52,259 nt of DNA, from positions 1-52,259 of IMG/VR virus record IMGVR_UViG_3300030106_001108. One strand, 5' to 3'. The first letter of the stretch is position 1. Each line of letters opens with the position of its first letter. The notes beneath the pieces are model-generated. The model was not told where the DNA came from, made no database searches, and saw only the letters and a list, made by a program, of their open reading frames with translations. Position numbers and translations under genes: made by a program. Of the stretch, positions 23,451 to 31,218 are shown one piece after another. The stretch comes from a virus.

Positions 23451-24102
23451 TAATGAAATATATGTTGACCAGAGTGGTGCAACAGCTAATATAGATTTAG
23501 AACAACTTGGTTCTGGAAATATAATAGGTGGTTTAAATTCTGCAGCAGGTAGTTTAACTGCTTTAGATTTAGATGGGCTTAGTTTAACGTTAGATATAAA
23601 TCAATTAGGTGACACTAATAAATTTTTAGGCGATATATTAGGTGATAGTATCACAGGTTTTTTTGAGTTTGACGGTGATAGTAATACTTTTACTATACAA
23701 GGTGACCCAACAAATACTTATGGTATAGACAGTTCTAATTACAACGTAAGCGTAACAGGTACTACTAATACTTTTACTTTAGATCACGGCACAAGTGCTC
23801 TTGCTGCTACGTTAGATTTAGATTGGATTATACAAGGCGATGGCAACACTTTTGATTTTGACATAAATTATGATGGTGGTACTTCTTATGTTGATGTTGA
23901 TGGAGATAGTAATACTCTGAACTTTACAGGTTCTGGTTATGCTGGTGGATATTTTTATTTAGACCAGACAGGTAATTCTAGAACATTTAATATACAACAA
24001 TTAAGTACACAAGATAATGACTGGCTTAAGATTATTTCTAACGGTAATAACGGTACTGTTTGCGTCATTCAAAACGACCAAGGTACAAGCACAAGCTGTT
24101 GA
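23386..24102 (+). CDS. Secreted curlin-like repeat protein
   Basis: 238 residues. A signal peptide occupies residues 1-20 (cleavage near LYGA). About eight strand-turn-strand units with core xxGxxNTFxI follow: EQLGSGNII, NQLGDTNKF, DGDSNTFTI, TGTTNTFTL, QGDGNTFDF, DGDSNTLNF, TGNSRTFNI and a last NGNNGTVCV. The Gln/Asn/Gly placement resembles curlin repeats (QxGxxN) of CsgA and CsgB but is more Asp-rich. Two Cys near the end could form a disulphide. Its position directly after csgG, with a strong GGAGG ribosome-binding site inside csgG, makes it the probable substrate. Confidence 0.75.
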   Translation: MKQLILISLIVATSVTKLYGADNEIYVDQSGATANIDLEQLGSGNIIGGLNSAAGSLTALDLDGLSLTLDINQLGDTNKFLGDILGDSITGFFEFDGDSNTFTIQGDPTNTYGIDSSNYNVSVTGTTNTFTLDHGTSALAATLDLDWIIQGDGNTFDFDINYDGGTSYVDVDGDSNTLNFTGSGYAGGYFYLDQTGNSRTFNIQQLSTQDNDWLKIISNGNNGTVCVIQNDQGTSTSC

Positions 24103-25129
24103 TATAGGTGATATTTCTGAATTAAGGGGTAACGCCCAAATACTAAGGGATAAACCTTATCAAGCTGATTTAGAATTTGCTATACAAAGCAATGATGAAG
24201 CTATAACTACTAACGGTAGAATGGCCATAACTTTTCTTGACGAGTCGGTAGTCAAACTTACTGAACACTCACAACTACTCATTGATGAGTATATTTACGA
24301 CCCTGACCCTAGTAAATCAAAAATGTCACTTAATTTTGCTTTAGGTACAGCTAGATTTATAACAGGTAATTTAAACCGTATAGATAAACAGAATATAAAA
24401 CTTAGTACACCTACAGCGAATATCGCCATACGTGGTACAGATTTCACGGCTACCGTAGATGAGTTAGGTAGAAGTTTAATTATACTATTACCAGACGCTC
24501 TAGGACTCTCCAGCGGTGAAATAGAAGTAGTTACGGCTATGGGTACGGTTATATTAAATAAGCCCTATGAAGCTACTACAGTTAATGTGTTTGAATCAGC
24601 ACCTAGTAAACCTGTTGTATTAGATTTAAGTTTAGATATTATTGATAATATGTTAATAGTTACCCCGCCTAAAGAGGAACAAGTTTTAACAGAAGAGTCT
24701 AACGTAGTAAAAACTAATAATTTTTTAGACTTTAATGATTTAGATATTGATTATTTAGCAGAAGATTTTTTAGATGATAACAGTTTAGAATTTACAGAAC
24801 TAGATATAAATTATTTAGATGTAAATTTTTTAGAAGATTTACTAGACATACTTGACGTACTTGCTATTAAAGAAGAGGAGGATCAATTAGCGTTGGCTAC
24901 AGGTATCAACATAAGCGGAACTTTGATAGGTCAAGATGCTAATACACAAATTACAACAATTATTACAGGTCAAACTATAAGTTTACGCAGAAAAGTAAGC
25001 GAAAACGCTAGGGTTGACTTAAACGTAGAGGGCAGTTATACAGTAATCTTTATTCAAGATGGGGTTTCAAATACAGTAAAAATAAACGGTGGCGGTGATT
25101 CTGTTATAACTATAAAACAGAGCAGTTAA
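24017..25129 (+). CDS. Periplasmic FecR-domain protein
   Basis: 370 residues. A signal peptide occupies 1-25 (cleavage near VQAQA), encoded within the last 86 bases of the curlin-like gene. Residues about 36-160 form a FecR domain (GNAQIL, MAITFLDESVVKLTEHSQL, STPTANIAIRGTDFTATV). A very acidic linker with two repeats (LDIDYLAEDFLDD, LDINYLDVNFLED, about 245-280) and a C-terminal beta domain follow. Unlike FecR of iron uptake there is no cytoplasmic anti-sigma part, so it is a purely exported domain. It is likely to bind a periplasmic partner such as the CHASE2 sensor encoded next. Confidence 0.85.
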   Translation: MTGLRLFLTVITVLFASFKTTKVQAQAVDIGDISELRGNAQILRDKPYQADLEFAIQSNDEAITTNGRMAITFLDESVVKLTEHSQLLIDEYIYDPDPSKSKMSLNFALGTARFITGNLNRIDKQNIKLSTPTANIAIRGTDFTATVDELGRSLIILLPDALGLSSGEIEVVTAMGTVILNKPYEATTVNVFESAPSKPVVLDLSLDIIDNMLIVTPPKEEQVLTEESNVVKTNNFLDFNDLDIDYLAEDFLDDNSLEFTELDINYLDVNFLEDLLDILDVLAIKEEEDQLALATGINISGTLIGQDANTQITTIITGQTISLRRKVSENARVDLNVEGSYTVIFIQDGVSNTVKINGGGDSVITIKQSS

Positions 25130-25130
25130 A

Positions 25131-26864
25131 ATGAAACGATACATAATACCATTATTAATATTATTAGCATTACCTTTATTATTTCAAAGTACACCTACTG
25201 AAATAATTAAATTAAAAACATTTGATGCTTTGATAAAAACTCCAGAGCCATCAGGTAATTTTGTTATACTTAATATTACAGAGGACGATGTAGAACGTGA
25301 GGGCGGTTATCCATTACCTAGAGATCGTTTAGCAAACATACAACTTGAATTACTGGGCAAAGGTGCATTAGGTGTAGGTTGGGTCATATCATTCCCACAA
25401 GCAGATAGAATGGGCGGTGATAGTAGGTTCGTTAGCAGTTTAGGTTATGCACCTAGTGTTTTGGCTACGTTTGAAAACGGTAAAGGTGTGTACCCTAAAA
25501 CAACAGGAACTGTCATAAGAGGACCAGATGCTGGCGGTATACAATCTACAGGCATAAAAGAAAACTATTATGTGTATGAAAATATTTTGCAGGGTGTTGC
25601 TACAGCTCCTACTGAGGTTGACCAACTTGTAAGGCGTATTCCTCTCTTACTTAAGAGCCCGAATGGTTGGTCAGCTTCTTTCGGCACACAAGTTTTAAAA
25701 ATTTTAACCAACACTCCAACATACATAATCACAACCAATGATAACGGGGTACAAGAAATAGCAGTTAGGGGTTTACCACCAGTTAAAACAGATAGTTTTG
25801 GTCGTAAATGGATAAGTTGGGTTGATACGCCACAAACAGATTTACAAGAAATGAACGTAAATGGTAAATTTGTGTTTGTAGGTGTTACCGCTAACGGTGT
25901 CATGCCACAAGTTGCTACTCCTGTAGGTTTACTAGAGCCACACAAAATACAGGCAGCACTCGCTGAATCTATACTGATACAAAATAGTCCTTACATACCT
26001 GATTGGTCACTAGCTGTTGAATTAACTGTATTTTTATTTGGTGTAGTGTTAATATGGTTTTTACTTCAATATTTAGGTATAACTTTAGGGATAGTTACTG
26101 CGTCAGGTGTAATGATACTTACTGGTTTTTTAGGTTATTATTCTATAACTAAAGGAATATTGATTGATGTAACTTGGACATTAATTTCTGAATTTATAAC
26201 TGCTTCTACTGCATTTTACCTACGTTTTAGACAACAATATAAATTACGTCAATTAATTAAAAAACAGTTTGAACATTATCTCGATCCACGACAGGTAAAA
26301 TTACTACAGAAAAATCCTGATTTATTAAAATTAGGTGGTGAAAAAAGAAACTGTACTTTTTTATTCACCGACGTAAGAGGTTTTACATCTTTATCAGAAA
26401 AATTAGAACCAGAACAGGTTACTGAAATTATGAACAAAGCCTTAACTATACAATCAAATGCTGTAAAAGAGTATGGAGGTATGGTTGATAAGTATATTGG
26501 TGATGCAATGATGGCTATATTTAATGCTCCTATAGATTTACCTAACCATGAAGATAGAGCTATAAAAACAGCATTAAAAATAATAGAAGATATGAAAAAA
26601 GCAGATATAGGAGTAGCAATAGGAATAGGAATTAATACGGGTAAAGCAGTAGTAGGCAACATGGGAAGCGAAACTAGGTTTGATTATTCAGCGATAGGAG
26701 ACCCTGTTAACACTGCTGCTAGGCTTGAATCAGCAACTAAAGAAGTAGGTGTAGATTTAATAATAGGTGAAAATACTAAAAAAAGTTGCGATTTTAAGTT
26801 AAAATTGTTAAAACCAATTAAAGTTAAGGGTAAAAAAGAATCATTAACTATATATACGGTATGA
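25131..26864 (+). CDS. CHASE2 sensor-class III adenylate cyclase
   Basis: 577 residues. A membrane segment (4-19) is followed by an extracytoplasmic CHASE2 domain (about 22-290), three membrane helices (about 294-313, 316-335, 342-361) and a cytoplasmic cyclase (about 400-577). Catalytic residues are intact: metal-binding Asp414 (FTDVRGFT) and Asp458, ATP-selecting Lys454 (DKYIGD) and Asp518 (FDYSAIGD), transition-state Asn527 and Arg531 (VNTAARLE). It should make cAMP on sensing a periplasmic signal. A full receptor cyclase is unusual for a phage. The FecR partner gene ends one base before it. Confidence 0.93.
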   Translation: MKRYIIPLLILLALPLLFQSTPTEIIKLKTFDALIKTPEPSGNFVILNITEDDVEREGGYPLPRDRLANIQLELLGKGALGVGWVISFPQADRMGGDSRFVSSLGYAPSVLATFENGKGVYPKTTGTVIRGPDAGGIQSTGIKENYYVYENILQGVATAPTEVDQLVRRIPLLLKSPNGWSASFGTQVLKILTNTPTYIITTNDNGVQEIAVRGLPPVKTDSFGRKWISWVDTPQTDLQEMNVNGKFVFVGVTANGVMPQVATPVGLLEPHKIQAALAESILIQNSPYIPDWSLAVELTVFLFGVVLIWFLLQYLGITLGIVTASGVMILTGFLGYYSITKGILIDVTWTLISEFITASTAFYLRFRQQYKLRQLIKKQFEHYLDPRQVKLLQKNPDLLKLGGEKRNCTFLFTDVRGFTSLSEKLEPEQVTEIMNKALTIQSNAVKEYGGMVDKYIGDAMMAIFNAPIDLPNHEDRAIKTALKIIEDMKKADIGVAIGIGINTGKAVVGNMGSETRFDYSAIGDPVNTAARLESATKEVGVDLIIGENTKKSCDFKLKLLKPIKVKGKKESLTIYTV

Positions 26865-27076
26865 ATATGAATAAAACATTAAGTGTTCAAGACGTGGCTG
26901 CAGATCTTGCAGTTTCTAAAAAAGAAAACGCAGAACGTTGGAAAACTGCATTCAATGAGTTTGCTGATATTAAACAAGAAATAACCTCTATAAACAATAC
27001 TATAAAAATGGCTACGTTTGGCGTATTTAGTTTTATAGGTGCATTAACTATAGCGGTCGTAACGGTGATTATATGA
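26861..27076 (+). CDS. XhlA-like coiled-coil membrane protein
   Basis: 71 residues. A cytoplasmic helix/coiled coil (ERWKTAFNEFADIKQEITSINN) is followed by one C-terminal membrane segment (FGVFSFIGALTIAVVTVII). This matches the layout of XhlA-type proteins, which work with holins in cell lysis. It overlaps the cyclase gene by four bases and the next holin-like gene by four, so it belongs to the lysis end of this block. Confidence 0.7.
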   Translation: MNMNKTLSVQDVAADLAVSKKENAERWKTAFNEFADIKQEITSINNTIKMATFGVFSFIGALTIAVVTVII

Positions 27077-27552
27077 AAGGAATATTAAAAAACATAGTAG
27101 GAGCAGTAGCTCCAACAATAGGTACAGCATTAGGTGGACCAATGGGTAATATGGCTATGGGTAAAATAGCTGAAGTATTAGGCGTATCTAATGACCAAAA
27201 ATCTATACAACAAGCTATACAAAACGCTACACCAGAACAAATGTTAGAGTTGAAAAAAGCTGAGCAAGAGTTTGAAGTACAGATGAAAGAACTTGACGTA
27301 GACGTTTTTAAACTTGAAGTAGCTGACAAACAAAATGCTAGAGGCATGTTCAGTAAAGATTGGACTGCTAGAATAATAGGTTTATTTACTATAGGTGGAT
27401 TTTTAGGATACATATTTTTAGTTACCTTACAACCACCAGAACAAAACAGTGAAGCACTGATTAACTTAGTGCTAGGTTACTTAGGAGGGTTAGCAAGTGC
27501 AATTATTTCGTTCTATTTTGGGGCGTCTCACACCAGCGATAAAGGAGAGTAG
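27073..27552 (+). CDS. Holin, three-transmembrane (GTA-holin type)
   Basis: 159 residues. It begins with a Gly-rich amphipathic segment (IVGAVAPTIGTALGGPMGNM), then a helical QxxxNATPEQMLELKKAEQEFE, then two clear membrane helices (ARIIGLFTIGGFLGYIFLV and LVLGYLGGLASAIISFYFG). This is the arrangement of the 3-TM holins linked to gene-transfer agents. It would permeabilise the inner membrane to release the lysozyme encoded immediately downstream. Confidence 0.82.
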   Translation: MKGILKNIVGAVAPTIGTALGGPMGNMAMGKIAEVLGVSNDQKSIQQAIQNATPEQMLELKKAEQEFEVQMKELDVDVFKLEVADKQNARGMFSKDWTARIIGLFTIGGFLGYIFLVTLQPPEQNSEALINLVLGYLGGLASAIISFYFGASHTSDKGE

Positions 27553-27553
27553 T

Positions 27554-27997
27554 ATGAAAATATCACAAGAGGGCTTGTCCCTTATAAAAAAATTTGAGGG
27601 TTGTGAGCTTGAAGCCTATAAATGTGCTGCGGGCGTATGGACAATAGGTTACGGTTCAACAAAAGGAGTAGAAGAGGGCAATACCATCACACAAGAAGAA
27701 GCTGATAAACTTCTACTGGATGAGATGGAAGAGTACGAAGGATACATAAACGATATGGTTAAAGTAGATTTAAAACAAAATGAGTTTGATGCTTTAGTTT
27801 CGTGGGTATATAATTTAGGTTCTTCTAATCTTAGTTCTTCTACTTTATTACAAAAATTAAATACTAAAGAATGGGACGATGTACCTAATCAAATAAAAAG
27901 ATGGAATAAAGCGGGTGGTAAAGTTTTACAAGGCTTAATAAGAAGAAGAGAAGCAGAAGCTTTATTATTCGAGGGTAAAGAGTGGCACGAGGTTTAA
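27554..27997 (+). CDS. Lysozyme endolysin (GH24)
   Basis: 147 residues from ATG 27554, supported by AAAGGAGAG. An upstream in-frame ATG at 27497 would overlap the holin by 56 bases and is less likely. The catalytic triad is Glu15 (FEG), Cys24 (YKCAAG) and Thr30 (WTIGYG), the E-8-(D/C)-5-T spacing of phage T4-type muramidases. Here it is the Cys variant common in many phages. No signal-arrest sequence is present, so release depends on the holin. NxxxFDALVSWVYNLG and RRREAEALLFEG complete the fold. Confidence 0.94.
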   Translation: MKISQEGLSLIKKFEGCELEAYKCAAGVWTIGYGSTKGVEEGNTITQEEADKLLLDEMEEYEGYINDMVKVDLKQNEFDALVSWVYNLGSSNLSSSTLLQKLNTKEWDDVPNQIKRWNKAGGKVLQGLIRRREAEALLFEGKEWHEV

Positions 27998-27998
27998 T

Positions 27999-29864
27999 AT
28001 GCCGTTAAATAAATTTGTATTCAAACCTGGAATAATGCGTGAGGGCACAGCCTATGATAATGAGGGCGGGTGGTTTGATACAAACTTAGTACGTTTTAAC
28101 GCAGGCAGACCAGAAAAAATAGGCGGTTGGCGTAAAGATACACCAAATAGTTTTTTAGGAACTTGTCGAGCTTTACACTCTTGGGTATCTTTAAACGGTA
28201 GCAAATTTTTAGGTTTAGGCACACATTTAAAATATTACATAAATGAAGGAGATAATTTTAATGATGTTACCCCCATACGAGCCACGACTACTGATGGCAT
28301 TACTTTTTCTGCTACTGATGGTAGCTCTACTATAACAGCGACTGACTCAAGTCATGGAGCAGTACAGGGTGATTTTGTTACTATAAGCGGAGCATCTAGT
28401 TTAGGCGGTAATATAACCGCAGCAGTTTTAAATCAGGAATATCAAATAGTTAGTGTTCCTACTTCTAATACATATACATTTACCGCTAAAGATACTGACA
28501 GCAATACAGTTACAGCTAATAGTAGTGATAGCGGAAACGGTGGTAGTGGGGTAGACGGTGCATATCAAATAAACGTAGGTCTTGATACTTACGTACAATC
28601 AACAGGCTGGGGTGTAAGCACTTGGGGAGCAGGTGGTTACGGTTCAGTTACAGCTTTATCAGACACTAACCAATTACGTTTATGGTCACATGACCACTTT
28701 GGTGAGGACTTGTTATTAGCTGTACGTAACGGGGCTATATATTATCATGATACTAGCGACGGATTGTCTGCTAGAGCTGAAGCACTTACAGCACAAACTG
28801 GTGCTAATTTAGTGCCTACTAAATGTTTAGGTGTTACAGTATCAGAAACAGACAGGCATATTATAGTTTTAGGTGCTGACCCTATATCAGGAACAAGTAG
28901 AACTGGTACTATTGATCCTATGTTAGTAGCGTTTGGTGACCAAGAAAGTTTATTAGAGTTTGAGCCAAAAGAAACTAATACAGCTGGTAGTTTAAGATTA
29001 TCTGAGGGTAGTTTAATAGTTGGTTCAGTAAAAGCTAGACAAGAAACACTTATATGGACAGATACTGCTTTATACAGTATGCAGTTTATAGGACCACCAT
29101 TTACTTTTAGTATAAATTTAATTAACAATAATACTGGGCTCATATCTCCTAACGGGGCTATTACTTCACCTAGTGGTGTTTATTGGATGGGTTATGATAA
29201 TTTCTATATTTATAACGGTAGTGTAAAAAAAGTACCCTGTAGTGTACTGAGTTACGTTTTTGATGATTTAAATGCAGGACAAGCATATAAAATATTTGCG
29301 TTTACTAATAATGCACATGATGAAGTAGGTTGGTTTTATCCTTCAGCTGACTCAGAAGAAATTGATAGATACGTAGTTTATGACTTTAATGACAATGTTT
29401 GGACTTACGGTCAGTTAAGCAGAACTGCATGGCTCGACGAGGGTACTGTTAGTTATCCTAGAGCTACTAGCAATAATTATTTATATGAACATGAGTTTGG
29501 TTATAACGATGACGGTAACCCTATGACTAATGTATTTATTGAGAGCAGTGATTTTGATATAGGCGACGGTGAACAGTTTGCTTTTATCAATAGAATTATA
29601 CCAGACATAAAATTTTTAAATAACAGTTCGGCTGGTAAAGTAAACATAGTTTTAAAAACTAGAGATTTTCCTGGAGATACACTCACTACTAATAGCACTA
29701 ATGCGGTAGGTAGTACAACACAACAAACACACGTAAGAGGCAGAGCTAGACAAGTCGTACTCAGGCTTGAATCTTATGACGGTAACACTAATTCTGGTAA
29801 TGATGATACTGGGTGGAGACTAGGTGCAACTAGGATCGATACAAGGAATGACGGTAGAAGATGA
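27999..29864 (+). CDS. Tail nozzle/tail hub protein, P22 gp10-like
   Basis: 621 residues, predicted beta-propeller. The N-terminal block FKPGIMREGTAYDNEGGWFDTNLVRF, then GRPEKIGGWR, is the signature of gp10-type DNA-stabilisation proteins. The middle has an inserted Thr/Ser-rich Ig-like domain (about 95-190). The C-terminal part includes VYWMGYDNFYIYNG and ends RLGATRIDTRNDGRR, also typical. It forms the hexameric tail nozzle below the adaptor ring. Confidence 0.85.
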   Translation: MPLNKFVFKPGIMREGTAYDNEGGWFDTNLVRFNAGRPEKIGGWRKDTPNSFLGTCRALHSWVSLNGSKFLGLGTHLKYYINEGDNFNDVTPIRATTTDGITFSATDGSSTITATDSSHGAVQGDFVTISGASSLGGNITAAVLNQEYQIVSVPTSNTYTFTAKDTDSNTVTANSSDSGNGGSGVDGAYQINVGLDTYVQSTGWGVSTWGAGGYGSVTALSDTNQLRLWSHDHFGEDLLLAVRNGAIYYHDTSDGLSARAEALTAQTGANLVPTKCLGVTVSETDRHIIVLGADPISGTSRTGTIDPMLVAFGDQESLLEFEPKETNTAGSLRLSEGSLIVGSVKARQETLIWTDTALYSMQFIGPPFTFSINLINNNTGLISPNGAITSPSGVYWMGYDNFYIYNGSVKKVPCSVLSYVFDDLNAGQAYKIFAFTNNAHDEVGWFYPSADSEEIDRYVVYDFNDNVWTYGQLSRTAWLDEGTVSYPRATSNNYLYEHEFGYNDDGNPMTNVFIESSDFDIGDGEQFAFINRIIPDIKFLNNSSAGKVNIVLKTRDFPGDTLTTNSTNAVGSTTQQTHVRGRARQVVLRLESYDGNTNSGNDDTGWRLGATRIDTRNDGRR

Positions 29865-30202
29865 GTAAACTTTTAGCTACTAGGCTACCTATATCTATGG
29901 GTGATGTAGTAACTCCTGATATCTATAATAGGTTAGTTAGGATATTAGAGATTAATTTAGGCACATTCGACCCTGACAATACTAGACAAATAACAACAGC
30001 AGAACGTGATACACTCAAATTTAACGTAGGTAGTTTAATATGGAATACAGACGTAGAAGTATTACAAGTATGGAACGGTTATAAGTGGTTAGATATAGGA
30101 GAAAGGTTAATAGACCGTGGTTATGAGGCTACAGCGAGTGTAGGTCGAGTTACAGTAGCCCTAGACGGCGATACTTCTATAGAGATTGGTATAAATAATT
30201 AA
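29861..30202 (+). CDS. Small tail-module protein
   Basis: 113 residues. A helical N-terminal part (MGDVVTPDIYNRLVRILEINLG) is followed by a beta C-terminus including SLIWNTDVEVLQVWNGYKWLD, a motif seen in short phage tail proteins that decorate the nozzle or fibre base. It overlaps the nozzle gene by four bases. Exact role unknown. Confidence 0.68.
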   Translation: MSKLLATRLPISMGDVVTPDIYNRLVRILEINLGTFDPDNTRQITTAERDTLKFNVGSLIWNTDVEVLQVWNGYKWLDIGERLIDRGYEATASVGRVTVALDGDTSIEIGINN

Positions 30203-30209
30203 GTATATG

Positions 30210-30252
30210 AGTTGTTTATAAACTATACAGCTCGTGAACTTGTATATATAAT
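30210..30252 (+). promoter_or_regulatory. Hairpin and promoter-like element before the internal-protein genes
   Basis: GAGTTGT (30210-30216) pairs with ACAGCTC (30227-30233), with one G-U pair. TATACA (30224-30229), a 17-base spacer and TATAAT (30247-30252) form a possible promoter that would start transcription at or next to the ATG at 30259. There is no Shine-Dalgarno sequence in front of that ATG. Confidence 0.4.
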
Positions 30253-30258
30253 AGATTT

Positions 30259-31218
30259 ATGGGCGGATTGAAGAGCGCATTTAAAAGTATTAAAAGGTTC
30301 GTTAAAAAGAACACGAGAGACATCGCTACTGTTATAGGTTTCGCTGTAGGTGGACCGATAGGTGCTGCTATAGGTCAAGGCATAGGTTCTTTAGGTGAGG
30401 GTAGAGATTTAAGTAAATCACTCAGAAGTAGTTTAAAAGTTTATGCTGGAGCTAATATGGCACAAGGTGCTGGACTATCAGGAGGTCAAGATGGTTTTGG
30501 TATTAGTTTCGGTACGCCTGTAGATAACACAGGGGGTCTAGGTGGATTTTTCCAAGACGTAGGGGCTACAGGCAGAGATATGTTTACTGGTAAAGATGCT
30601 GCTAAATTCGGTAGTGGCGACCTAATGGGCAGTTTTAAAGATTTAAATATGTTACAAAAAGCTGGTGTTGGTTTAATAGGTTCTGATATTGCAAGTGGTA
30701 TGATGGGCGATGAGACACCAGCTAGGACTCCTGGACCGATTGACCAAAGCGGATATTTAACTGAGGGTTTAACTCCTGCTATGCTCAGCGATGTATATGG
30801 TACTCAAGGCTCAAGTACAGGTATATCAGGTAGTATGCCTAGTTTAAGTTCAGCTTACGCATATGACCCAGTAAACTCTACTATAGCTGAGTTATTAAAA
30901 GAAAAAGAAAGGTATGAATTAGAGTTTCCTGAGTTCGCTAGAGTTAACGTAAAAGACGGTGGTATAGCGAGGTTGGCTGATGGCGGTGAACTACCAGAAG
31001 TTGATTTAAGAGAACATGGCGGTGAAACACATGACTCTGAAGGCTCAGGTGATGAAGATACCATACCAGCACTACTAGCAGACGGTGAGTTCGTAATGAC
31101 TAAACAGTCTGTTAAAGGTATAGGAGACGGTGATCATGATAAGGGTATAGCTAGACTATACGCTATGATGGATATGAATGAAAACAAAGCTCAAATGATG
31201 GGCTTAGGAAGAGCATAA
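30259..31218 (+). CDS. Virion protein with Gly-zipper N-terminus
   Basis: 319 residues. The start is basic and amphipathic (MGGLKSAFKSIKRFVKKNTR), followed by a Gly-rich hydrophobic stretch (IGFAVGGPIGAAIGQGIGSLG, about 23-45) that could cross a membrane. The C-terminus contains VNVKDGGIARLADGGE and a conserved block DTIPALLADGEFVMTKQSVK, which I recognise from tail/internal proteins of many phages. It probably joins the ejection apparatus. The ATG lacks a ribosome-binding site. Confidence 0.72.
   Translation: MGGLKSAFKSIKRFVKKNTRDIATVIGFAVGGPIGAAIGQGIGSLGEGRDLSKSLRSSLKVYAGANMAQGAGLSGGQDGFGISFGTPVDNTGGLGGFFQDVGATGRDMFTGKDAAKFGSGDLMGSFKDLNMLQKAGVGLIGSDIASGMMGDETPARTPGPIDQSGYLTEGLTPAMLSDVYGTQGSSTGISGSMPSLSSAYAYDPVNSTIAELLKEKERYELEFPEFARVNVKDGGIARLADGGELPEVDLREHGGETHDSEGSGDEDTIPALLADGEFVMTKQSVKGIGDGDHDKGIARLYAMMDMNENKAQMMGLGRA

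Noticed and set aside
24017-25129. FecR-type anti-sigma regulator of iron uptake
   Set aside because: It has a signal peptide and only the exported FecR domain, with no membrane helix or cytoplasmic part and no sigma factor or TonB receptor nearby.
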